Shown here: piece by piece, positions 1 to 7,615 of the stretch
How positions within the stretch are numbered: the stretch's first letter is position 1
Layout: each line of letters opens with the position of its first letter
Assembly (NCBI RefSeq): GCF_030694085.1
Contig: NZ_JAUXZE010000039.1
Span: forward strand, 272,030 to 336,029
Reading direction: 5' to 3'
Length of the DNA stretch: 64,000 nt
From: Tabrizicola sp.
GTDB lineage: Bacteria; Pseudomonadota; Alphaproteobacteria; Rhodobacterales; Rhodobacteraceae
Program-made: the position numbers and the translations under genes
The notes under the pieces: generated by a model
What the model saw: the letters and a program-made list of their open reading frames with translations, nothing else
Told to the model about the DNA's origin: nothing
The model's database searches: none

Positions 1-1047
1 CGCGCCAATCAGGCCGCCTGGTTCGTCGCCGCGCTGATCGACGACATCGCCCTGAACACCCCCTGGGGCGGTCATTCCAGCTGGCCGCATCAGCCCCTGG
101 TCGTAGGTCTGTCGGGCGAAGTGGATGCCGGGACCAAGTTCTTCGATCGGCTGGAAGAGCTTCTGCGTTATCCCAACCGCGACCCGGAGATGCTGGAGCT
201 GGGTTTCCACTGCCTGAACCTGGGTTTCCGCGGAAAATACCGGATCGATGGCCGCACAGGTGAAGCCGCCCTTCTTGCCATGCGTTCTGCTATTGCCCGT
301 GCGATCCGCAACCCGGAAGCCGAAGCCGCAGAGCTTTCCCCCCACTGGAAGGGCGTCATCGCACCGGACGAAAAGCCGCGTTTCGCAGTGCCGCTCTGGA
401 CCATCGGCCTTGCTGCAGTCGCCGTCATCTCGGCGATCTACATCGGCCTCGGCATCCAGCTGTCCAACAAGTCCACACAGCTTTACGCGCTTGCCCGCCT
501 GCTTCCGCCCCCAGAACGGGCCGAAATATTCCGCCCGGTCCGCACCAACGCCGAACCCGCCGCGCCCGAGATCAAGATCGAACCGGTGGTATTGGAACTT
601 GTCCCCGCCTGTCTGGCGAAAGCCCCCACCGACACCGCCGCAGCCCTTTCGGGCCGCGACGATGTGGGCCTGGCCTACCTGACCCTGCGGGGGTCGAACC
701 CCGAGGTGTTCCGCAGCGCCAAGGCCGACATCAATGACGTCTACGGCCCCCTCGTTGCCGCCTTGGCCCAGTGCATCACCGAAAACATAGAGGTCATCGG
801 CAAGGTCACAGTGATTGGCCACACCGACAGCGTTCCGGTCCAGGCCTCAAACCCCTTCGCCTCGAACCAGGGGCTCTCCGAGGCCCGCGCCAAGACAATT
901 GCCGACCTTCTGACCGCATCAGGAGTCCCGGTGGAGCTTCTGGCTGCCGAAGGGCGCGCGGACAGCGAACCCGTGGGCGACAACGGCACCAAAGTGGGCC
1001 GGGCCGAGAACCGCCGCATCGAGATCAAGATCGAGAAGAAGCTTTGA
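1..1047 (+). CDS. tssL: T6SS membrane-complex protein TssL (DotU/IcmH family) with C-terminal OmpA domain, 5' partial
   Basis: TssL is an inner-membrane part of the TssJLM trans-envelope complex of type VI secretion. The reading frame is open from base 1, so the N-terminus lies outside the window. The first visible codons give the DotU signature ALIDDIALNTPWG, followed by FFDRLEELL and LGFRGKYR, all typical of the cytoplasmic DotU domain. A transmembrane segment is encoded at about 385-465. The C-terminal third is an OmpA-type peptidoglycan-binding domain with GHTDSVPV and the closing GRAENRRIEI motif, as in the long TssL variants. The stop codon overlaps the tssM start by one base (TGATG), so the two are translationally coupled. 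Identity is secure; only the missing N-terminus is unknown. Confidence 0.95.
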   Translation, partial: RANQAAWFVAALIDDIALNTPWGGHSSWPHQPLVVGLSGEVDAGTKFFDRLEELLRYPNRDPEMLELGFHCLNLGFRGKYRIDGRTGEAALLAMRSAIARAIRNPEAEAAELSPHWKGVIAPDEKPRFAVPLWTIGLAAVAVISAIYIGLGIQLSNKSTQLYALARLLPPPERAEIFRPVRTNAEPAAPEIKIEPVVLELVPACLAKAPTDTAAALSGRDDVGLAYLTLRGSNPEVFRSAKADINDVYGPLVAALAQCITENIEVIGKVTVIGHTDSVPVQASNPFASNQGLSEARAKTIADLLTASGVPVELLAAEGRADSEPVGDNGTKVGRAENRRIEIKIEKKL

Positions 1048-4000
1048 TGAAATTCCTGAAAGCCATCTTCCGGTTCCTCTTCTCGCGCCGATTGTGGACG
1101 TTCATCGGTGTCGTCCTTCTTTGCGCGCTGATCTGGCTGTTCGGTCCGCTGGTGTCGGTCGGCGACATGGCCCCACTGGCCGATGACCTGGTGCGGATGA
1201 TCGTCATCGCCGTCATCCTGATCTTCTGGCTCTTCTCCCTTCTTCTCGCGCAGTTGGGGGCCGCCAAGAAGAACCAACTTTTCGTCACCGAACTTGCCGC
1301 CCCCGAACGCCCCAAGGTCTCGCTCCCCGGCGAGGCCAACGTGGCCGAGATCAACACCAAGTTTGCCTCGGTCCTGACCGAAATGAAGCGCTCCAAGCTG
1401 GGCGGCAAGAAGTTCCTGCGTGACATGCCTTGGTACGTGATCATCGGCCCCCCCGGCAGCGGCAAGACCACCGCGCTGCGCCAGTCCGGCCTGCACTTCC
1501 CCATCGACCTGTCCGATGACCTGAAGGGCGTCGGCGGGACGCGAAACTGTGACTGGTTCTTCACCGAAGACGCTGTTCTGGTCGACACAGCCGGACGCTA
1601 TGTCCAGCAACAAAGCGACCCCGAGATCGACTCGGCCGAGTGGCTTGGCTTCCTTGACATGCTGAAGAAGCACCGGGGAAAGCGGGCGCTTAACGGCGTG
1701 ATCCTGACGCTTAGTCTAAAGGAACTCCTTGCCGGAGAAGCGGCGGTCCGCGAGCATGGCCGGGAAATCCGCAAACGCCTCGCCGAACTCCGCGAACGCC
1801 TGCAGATCCAGCTGCCGGTCTACCTGATGCTGACCAAGGTCGACCTCGTGCCCGGCTTTGAAGCGTTCTTTGGGTCGCTGCCTACCAAGGATCGCGAACA
1901 GGTTTGGGGCGCTACCTTGCCCACCGACGCCCGCATTGACCGCACCACCATCGAACGCGAGATGAAGGCGCTGCTGGCGAACCTGGAAACCCGCCTCACC
2001 TCGCGCATGGCCGAGGATGTACCTCTGGAGCAGCGGGCAGAGGTCTTCCGCTTCCCTGCCCAGGTCGAACGCCTGGAAGCGCCGCTCAAGATCCTCATCG
2101 ACACCGTTTTCGGCGAAAGCCGGTATGAGGAAAGCCCCTGGCTGCGCGGCTTCTACCTGACCTCCGCGACCCAGGAAGGCTCGCCCATCGACCGACTGGT
2201 GGGCGAACTCGCCGGGTCCTTCGGACTGAACGCCGACAGCCAGACCCGTCGACCCTTCGGCGAGAAGCGCTCTTATTTCCTGCGCAACATGCTGACCGAC
2301 CTCATCTTCCCTGAGGCCGGCCTTGGCACGTTCGATGCCGCCGCCGAGGAACGCCGGAAATGGATCTGGCGCGGCTCCATCGCCGGGGCGTCCCTGGTCA
2401 CGCTCCTTGCAGGTCTCTTGTTCCTGTTCAGTTTCCTGCGCTATTCCGGCGGCATCGACGATCAGGAGCGTCTGCTGGCCGACCTTTCCGGCCGCCTGGC
2501 CAACGTGGCCGCCCGTCAGGCCCCGACCGACCCGCTGGACCTGGAACTGGCGCTGGAAGGCGTGACCGAAGTCAGGGCAGCCGCGACCGACGTCCCGACC
2601 TCGCCCCTGACCTACATCGGCCCCACTGCGCGGTCGGAACTGGCCGAGGCGCAGCGCATCGCCTATGACCGCAGCCTGCGCAACATCCTGGACCCCCGGA
2701 TGGTGGCGGTCCTGGAAGCGACGATGTGGCGCCAGATCCGCGACCCGGAATACCTTCTGGGCGCGCTGAAGGTCTATTACATGATGACCGGACTTGCTCC
2801 CTACGACCGCGACTTCGCGGCCCAATGGTGGCAGGACCAGCTGCCGCTTCACTCTCCCATTGACCCCTTCCCGACCGAGGCCGCGCTGGAACACCAGCTG
2901 GCAGCTATCGACCGCATGGGATCGGAAGAACAGAAGATCGCGCCCGACACCGCTCTCGTCCAGCAGGCGCTGCAATCCATCTGCACCATCCCGCTGGCCG
3001 CCCGCGCCTATTCCGCGCTGATCTCCGACCCCGCAGTCACCGCTCTGCCGGAATGGATCCCGGCGGAAAAGGCAGGCCCCAACGCTATCCGAGTTCTGAC
3101 CCGGATCTCGGAAAGGACCCTCCGCGTCGGTCTGCCCGGAGCGTTCACCTACACTGGTTTCCACACCACCGTCCTTCCCCTGATCCCCGAGGTCGCCGCA
3201 ACTGCCGCCCTGGACCAGCAGGTCTTTGCCGGCGGCTGCGCCGAAAGCTCCGACGCCTCGGTCGCTACGTTGGAGGCCGACATCCTCAAACTCTACCAGG
3301 ACGATTTCATCGCCCAGTGGAACGGCTTTCTGCGTGATATCCGCCTGGCACCGATCACAGACCTGCCCACTGCCACCGCGAACATGAAGGACCTCGCCAG
3401 CCCGGACAGCACCCTCCGCCGTCTCGTCCGCGCCGTGGTGGACGAGGTCGACCTGACCCGGGTTATCCCCGAAGAGGAAGGCGCGAACACTGACGCGCTG
3501 GCCAAGAAGGCGGTCTCCAAGCTGGGCAAGGTCGGCAAGCTTCTGAAGGCGGGCAGCAAGCTTGCCACTTCCACCGGCGGAACTGCGGACGGCCCGCCCC
3601 CCGGCACCGACATCGCCCTTCAATTCGCACCGCTCAAGGCTGCGATCGAGGAAGTCGATGGCCTGCCGCCGCTACTGGACGATGTCGGCCTGCAACTCGA
3701 CGGTCTGGCCAAGGAACTGGCCAGCGCGATGAACTCGCCTGACCCCGAAGCGACCCTGCTTGCCCGCGGCGGCCTGGGAGAGCTGACCGGGGCCGTCGCC
3801 AATGCCGCCAAGGCGCTGCCTGATCCGCTGGATGACTGGGTCGCGGGCATCGCCGGCGACACCATCGCCGTAACGCGGGACGCGGTGATCTCTCAGCTTA
3901 ACGACCGCTGGCGCGCCGATGTCTACGACTTCTGCATCAAGGCAACCCAGGGCCGCTATCCCTTCGACGAAGGCTCTGCCATCGATGTCAACGTCGCCGA

Positions 4001-4580
4001 CTTCCGCGAGCTTTTCGCCCCCGGCGCGCGGATCGACAAGTTCGTCACAGACAATCTGCTTCCGTACATCGACACCACGGTGAAGCCCTGGGCATGGCGC
4101 GCCGACTTCGGCCTAGATGGCGCACTCCTTGCGCCGTTCGAGCGCGCGCGCTCGATCCGCGACGGCCTGTTCCCGGGCGGCTCCGGCCCGGTCATGGCCT
4201 TCACGCTGGAGGCGAAGGATCTGACCCCAAATGCCGCCTCGGTGACCCTGAACGTCGACGGCCAGGTCCTGACCTATCTCAATGCCGCAACCCGCCCGAT
4301 GCCGATGACCTGGCCCGGACCTGACGGCACCAACCTGATCTCGCTGTCCTTCCAGCCCGCCGACGGAACCGGGGAATTACTGACCTCGGAAACCGGGTCA
4401 TGGGCCTGGCTGCGGCTGATCCGCAAGGGCCGTCTCTCCGGTACATCGCTGCCAGAAGTCTTCAACCTCAGTCTGGGCCTTTCGGGCTTCTCTGCCGCGT
4501 TCGAGCTGCGCGCGGCCTCGGTGGACAACCCCTTCGACCTGAAGATGTTCGGCAATTTCAAATGTCCGACGAAGTTCTGA
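1047..4580 (+). CDS. tssM: T6SS membrane-complex protein TssM (IcmF family)
   Basis: TssM spans the inner membrane and reaches across the periplasm as the core of the T6SS membrane complex. The 1177-residue product has two N-terminal membrane segments (about residues 14-34 and 45-66), a Walker A motif GPPGSGKT at about 134-141, LVDTAGR at about 178-184, TKVD at about 263-266, and a third membrane segment near 445-465. A long periplasmic part follows, ending in the IcmF C-terminal domain (GRYPFDEG, then YIDTTVKPWAW). The ATG at 1047 was chosen because it overlaps the tssL stop and directly precedes the hydrophobic N-terminus. An in-frame extension further upstream would run antiparallel to real tssL coding sequence. 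The nucleotide-binding motifs are intact. Length is normal for the family. Confidence 0.96.
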   Translation: MKFLKAIFRFLFSRRLWTFIGVVLLCALIWLFGPLVSVGDMAPLADDLVRMIVIAVILIFWLFSLLLAQLGAAKKNQLFVTELAAPERPKVSLPGEANVAEINTKFASVLTEMKRSKLGGKKFLRDMPWYVIIGPPGSGKTTALRQSGLHFPIDLSDDLKGVGGTRNCDWFFTEDAVLVDTAGRYVQQQSDPEIDSAEWLGFLDMLKKHRGKRALNGVILTLSLKELLAGEAAVREHGREIRKRLAELRERLQIQLPVYLMLTKVDLVPGFEAFFGSLPTKDREQVWGATLPTDARIDRTTIEREMKALLANLETRLTSRMAEDVPLEQRAEVFRFPAQVERLEAPLKILIDTVFGESRYEESPWLRGFYLTSATQEGSPIDRLVGELAGSFGLNADSQTRRPFGEKRSYFLRNMLTDLIFPEAGLGTFDAAAEERRKWIWRGSIAGASLVTLLAGLLFLFSFLRYSGGIDDQERLLADLSGRLANVAARQAPTDPLDLELALEGVTEVRAAATDVPTSPLTYIGPTARSELAEAQRIAYDRSLRNILDPRMVAVLEATMWRQIRDPEYLLGALKVYYMMTGLAPYDRDFAAQWWQDQLPLHSPIDPFPTEAALEHQLAAIDRMGSEEQKIAPDTALVQQALQSICTIPLAARAYSALISDPAVTALPEWIPAEKAGPNAIRVLTRISERTLRVGLPGAFTYTGFHTTVLPLIPEVAATAALDQQVFAGGCAESSDASVATLEADILKLYQDDFIAQWNGFLRDIRLAPITDLPTATANMKDLASPDSTLRRLVRAVVDEVDLTRVIPEEEGANTDALAKKAVSKLGKVGKLLKAGSKLATSTGGTADGPPPGTDIALQFAPLKAAIEEVDGLPPLLDDVGLQLDGLAKELASAMNSPDPEATLLARGGLGELTGAVANAAKALPDPLDDWVAGIAGDTIAVTRDAVISQLNDRWRADVYDFCIKATQGRYPFDEGSAIDVNVADFRELFAPGARIDKFVTDNLLPYIDTTVKPWAWRADFGLDGALLAPFERARSIRDGLFPGGSGPVMAFTLEAKDLTPNAASVTLNVDGQVLTYLNAATRPMPMTWPGPDGTNLISLSFQPADGTGELLTSETGSWAWLRLIRKGRLSGTSLPEVFNLSLGLSGFSAAFELRAASVDNPFDLKMFGNFKCPTKF

Positions 4581-5092
4581 CGCCTCAGAACGACGCGCAG
4601 CGTCCCGTCGCCGGCATCTTCGGCAAGCTTCCCGCGACGGGCGATTTCGTTTGGCGCGGACTGCCCGAGGCTTTCCGCAAGCACTGGGACTTCTGGCTCA
4701 CCCGCCACATCGCCCACCTCCAGCGCCACGGCCACAGCTTTCCGTCCGGCGGTCTTCGCTTCCGTCTACCCTCGGGCGGTCGCCTTGCCGCCGGCGTGAT
4801 CCTGCCCAGCCGCGACAAGGCGGGACGGCACTTCCCGCTCTCACTTCTCCTGCTCGCCGATGGCGACCTCGCACCTGCGCAGATCGATCCCTGGTGCGAC
4901 GCCGCACTCGCGCTTCACCCCGAGACCCTAACGCCGGACGCTCTGTGGCAGGCTCTTGACGCCCTGCCTTCACCGCACACCATCGCCGCGGCCAGTGGTC
5001 CGATGCAACTCTGGACTCCGGGCCAGCCCCCTGTCGCCACGGATGCCACCACCCCCGAGAGTGTACTCCGGCAACTTCTCGGCACCGGATAA
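4562..5092 (+). CDS. tagF: T6SS-associated protein TagF (ImpM family), short form
   Basis: TagF proteins are cytoplasmic T6SS accessory factors. In Pseudomonas, TagF restrains assembly post-translationally and PppA acts in the opposing phosphorylation circuit. The 176-residue product starts 19 bases inside the end of tssM and shows the family N-terminal signature FGKLPATGDFV and RGLPEAFRKHWDFWL, then an AGRHFPLSLLL segment. It is shorter than the usual 220-250 residues, with a clean stop and no sign of a frameshift. The gene ends just before a perfect hairpin shared with the convergent vgrG. A PppA-type phosphatase in the same cluster is consistent with post-translational control of this secretion system. 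The start was placed at the ATG giving MSDEVLTPQ. Confidence 0.9.
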   Translation: MSDEVLTPQNDAQRPVAGIFGKLPATGDFVWRGLPEAFRKHWDFWLTRHIAHLQRHGHSFPSGGLRFRLPSGGRLAAGVILPSRDKAGRHFPLSLLLLADGDLAPAQIDPWCDAALALHPETLTPDALWQALDALPSPHTIAAASGPMQLWTPGQPPVATDATTPESVLRQLLGTG

Positions 5093-5130
5093 GCCTTTCA
5101 CATTTGCCAAAATATCCCCGCCGGAGGCCA

Positions 5131-5213
5131 GCCGAGCGGTTTTGCGTCCTTCACGCAAAACCGCGAGACAAGAGGCTTGCGCGGCACGCGCTCAATTCCC
5201 GAACGGCCCGAAC
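5131..5213. repeat. Interspersed repeat element, copy A (hairpin plus conserved tail)
   Basis: This segment fills the gap between the convergent tagF and vgrG genes. It opens with GCCGAGC, then a perfect 12-bp inverted repeat, then a tail GAGACAAGAGGCTTGCGCGG and a CGAAC-rich end. The same order of parts (GCCGAGC, hairpin with 5-nt loop, GAGAC..ACAAGAG..TTGCGCGGCA..CGCTC..TTC.CGAAC) recurs at 32093-32175 with changed stem bases but a preserved stem. Compensated stem changes point to a structured repeat rather than chance. Function unknown; it may simply serve as a mobile terminator. Confidence 0.6.
5136..5164. terminator. Perfect 12-bp hairpin, likely bidirectional terminator between tagF and vgrG
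   Basis: GCGGTTTTGCGT (5136-5147) pairs exactly with ACGCAAAACCGC (5153-5164) across a 5-nt loop CCTTC. It sits between two convergent genes, 44 bases after the tagF stop and 50 bases after the vgrG stop on the other strand. There is no U-tract, so strength as an intrinsic terminator is uncertain. Confidence 0.6.
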
Positions 5214-7517
5214 CTAGTTCTGGTTGATCTTCGCGCCCTTCATGGTGATGTTCCCGTCCGCCTTGGCATTGATCTTGCCCGAACCCGCCAGGCTTATGTC
5301 CTTGCCCTTGATGGTGATTGTCCCGTCCTTCTTCATCGTCACCTGGGCATCGCCGCATTTCAGGGTGATCTCGTCGGCCACATCCAGGATGAACGTCTTG
5401 CCGACCTTTATCCCCATGTCCTTACCAACGTTGACCATTTCGGCATTGGCGATGTCCGTTGCCCGCCCCTTGCCGATTTTCAGCGCCACGTCGCCCGATA
5501 CGTTTTCGGTCTGGTTTCCCCCCACCGTCATCGACTCGTCAGCGCCCACCGCCACCGACCGGTTCGCCCCGATGGTCCAGCTGTCGTCGGACCCGATGGA
5601 ATGGCTTTGCGACGCCCCCACCGTCACGTCGCGCGAGGCGCCTATGGTCATAGATTGCGCCGCCCCGATGGTTCGGGTCTCCGATGCCCCCACGCTGTCC
5701 ACCCGCGCAGCACCCACGGTGATTGTCTGAGCGACCGCCACGGTCTGGCTGTGGTTCAGCCCGATCGTCTCACTCGAGTTCGACCCGATGCTGATCGTCT
5801 CGTTCGAGCCGACCGTCAGCGCCCGGTTGACGCCCACCGTCTCGGTATCGTTGTTGCCGATGCTGGTGGTCTGGTCATGCCCCACCGTCACCGACTTGTC
5901 GTTGCCGACCGTTTCGGTCCGGTCGTGACCAATATCCTGCGTTGCATCGTGGCCCACATCCTCGGCGAAGTCGTTGCCGATGGTGCGGGTTTCGTTGTTC
6001 TTGATCAGCTCGTTGTGGTCCTTCTCGGCCTGGAAGTAGACCTCCTCGGCGCCCTTCTTGTCCTCGAACCGCATCTCGTTCCAGCCGCCCCCGCCAGGAG
6101 AGGAGTTAGACTTCCACCCCGACTGTGTGGCGTTCGAGGGAAGCCCATAGGGCGGCATCTGTGCGGCGTTGTAGACCCGCCCGGTGATGATAGGCTTGTC
6201 CGGGTCACCTTCCAGAAAGTCGACGATCACTTCCTGCCCGATCCGCGGGATCTGGATGAACCCCCAGCCTGACCCGGCCCAGACTGAACTGACCCGGACG
6301 AAGCAGCTGGAGTTTTCATCCTTTCCACCCAGCCGGTCCCAGTGGAACTGAACCTTCACCCGGGCATATTCGTCGGTGAAGATCTCCTCGCCTGACGGAC
6401 CCACTACAACCGCCGTCTGCGGGCCTGACATCTGCGGCTTCGGCGTGCGGCGTTCCGGCCGGAAGGCCAGGCTCAGGGGCTGCAACATCAGCCGAACATG
6501 AAACCCCTCGCCCTCTCGATCCCCGCCCGAGCGAAAAAGCGCATCCCACATCACATAGTCCGAGCGGAGCACCAGATACTTGACGTTGTCCGCTTCGCGA
6601 TCAAACTCTTCCAGCTGAAAGCTGACGCCGGACCAAAGTCCGCGCACAGTTCCCGTTGCTTCGACCCGCACATATGGGGCCTGCGCTTCCTCCAGCCGGA
6701 TCGCGGACAAGGGTTCGCCCGCGCCGACCTCGATATAATCGCCGGAATAGTGGTAGAGTTCACCCTTCGCCGCCTCGTGCGACTTAGGCGCGTCGGATTT
6801 GGTCATCAGATCGGTCGCAGGTTTCTTGAAGTCGTAATCGGTGTGAACATAGCTCCCTGACCGGACAGAGGCGCGGGGCAGAAGCGTCATGATCACGTCC
6901 GCTTCGTCCGTAACTGTCCCCGGCGCGCCACGGAATTTCACCGTGTCGAACGCCTTGGCGTCCTTAACGCTCGCATTGGCATCGGACAGGACGAGGGTGT
7001 GTTCGCCATCGGCATGGTCGAAGTGATAGAAGATCCCCTCGTGTTCCATCAGCCGTTGCACGAAATTCAGGTCGCTCTCGCGGTACTGCACGCAATAGTC
7101 GCGCGGCGGATAGGACTTCTTCAACCGCTTCTCGACCTTCACATGGGCATGCGGCTTGAACACCTCTTCAATGATCTCGACCACGCTTTTCTTCTGGAAG
7201 ATCCGGTTGTCGCTGCGCGTGGTCAGGAACCACAGCCAGGGCCGCAGCACCGCGCGGTAATGCGCGTAGTCCTCGCGCAGCTCCAGAAAGGCGAATTCGG
7301 CGACGATGCCGTGGAAGAATCGATTTGTACTGTCGGTGCGCAGAGTGATCGTCACAGGGGTACCGAGCAAGTCCTCGGCCTTGACGTTGATGTCCTTGCT
7401 GACCAGTCCCAAGTCGTAACGAAAGCACTGGCTGACCTCGTCGAAACCCTCCATCTGGGAAAACATGAGCGTGTCGCCAAGCGCCGTGCTGACCAAGATG
7501 TTGCGACCGTCAGCCAT
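5214..7517 (-). CDS. vgrG: T6SS spike protein VgrG
   Basis: VgrG trimers form the spike at the tip of the T6SS tube and carry effectors. The 767-residue product has the gp27-like N-terminal half (FHGIVAEF, YCVQYRESDLNFVQRLMEHEG), the gp5-like OB fold (EYARVKVQFHWDR, FVRVSSVWAG, PRIGQEVIVDFLEGDPDKPI, TGRVYNA), and a long C-terminal beta-helix with repeats of the type xxTVGxxxxxSIG from about residue 510 to 700. It ends shortly after GSGKINAKADGNITMKG with no extra effector domain. The ribosome site AGGAGAG lies seven bases before the ATG. It is the last gene of the minus-strand T6SS operon. No PAAR or adaptor gene follows within the window. Confidence 0.96.
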   Translation of the reverse strand: MADGRNILVSTALGDTLMFSQMEGFDEVSQCFRYDLGLVSKDINVKAEDLLGTPVTITLRTDSTNRFFHGIVAEFAFLELREDYAHYRAVLRPWLWFLTTRSDNRIFQKKSVVEIIEEVFKPHAHVKVEKRLKKSYPPRDYCVQYRESDLNFVQRLMEHEGIFYHFDHADGEHTLVLSDANASVKDAKAFDTVKFRGAPGTVTDEADVIMTLLPRASVRSGSYVHTDYDFKKPATDLMTKSDAPKSHEAAKGELYHYSGDYIEVGAGEPLSAIRLEEAQAPYVRVEATGTVRGLWSGVSFQLEEFDREADNVKYLVLRSDYVMWDALFRSGGDREGEGFHVRLMLQPLSLAFRPERRTPKPQMSGPQTAVVVGPSGEEIFTDEYARVKVQFHWDRLGGKDENSSCFVRVSSVWAGSGWGFIQIPRIGQEVIVDFLEGDPDKPIITGRVYNAAQMPPYGLPSNATQSGWKSNSSPGGGGWNEMRFEDKKGAEEVYFQAEKDHNELIKNNETRTIGNDFAEDVGHDATQDIGHDRTETVGNDKSVTVGHDQTTSIGNNDTETVGVNRALTVGSNETISIGSNSSETIGLNHSQTVAVAQTITVGAARVDSVGASETRTIGAAQSMTIGASRDVTVGASQSHSIGSDDSWTIGANRSVAVGADESMTVGGNQTENVSGDVALKIGKGRATDIANAEMVNVGKDMGIKVGKTFILDVADEITLKCGDAQVTMKKDGTITIKGKDISLAGSGKINAKADGNITMKGAKINQN

Positions 7518-7615
7518 GCTGATCTCTCCTGTCCGAAAGGTTCGTCAAATCGGGTAACGAGGCAAATGCCCCATCACTCTAGCTGAAATTGAAAGTCCGT
7601 GGTGCCGAAAAGCGA

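Noticed and set aside
771..1046. Extended N-terminus for TssM beginning inside tssL
   Set aside because: The extra stretch is out-of-frame tssL sequence; the ATG at 1047 overlaps the tssL stop and starts the normal TssM N-terminus.
741..1673. Long minus-strand open frame across tssL and tssM
   Set aside because: Antisense shadow of GC-rich coding DNA; composition is Arg/Gly/Gln-rich, no family motifs, and the plus strand carries certain genes.
5461..5960. Regularly spaced short repeats that could suggest a CRISPR-like or satellite array
   Set aside because: They are the codons of the VgrG C-terminal beta-helix (repeating TVG/TIG units) in one open frame, with no identical repeats or spacers.
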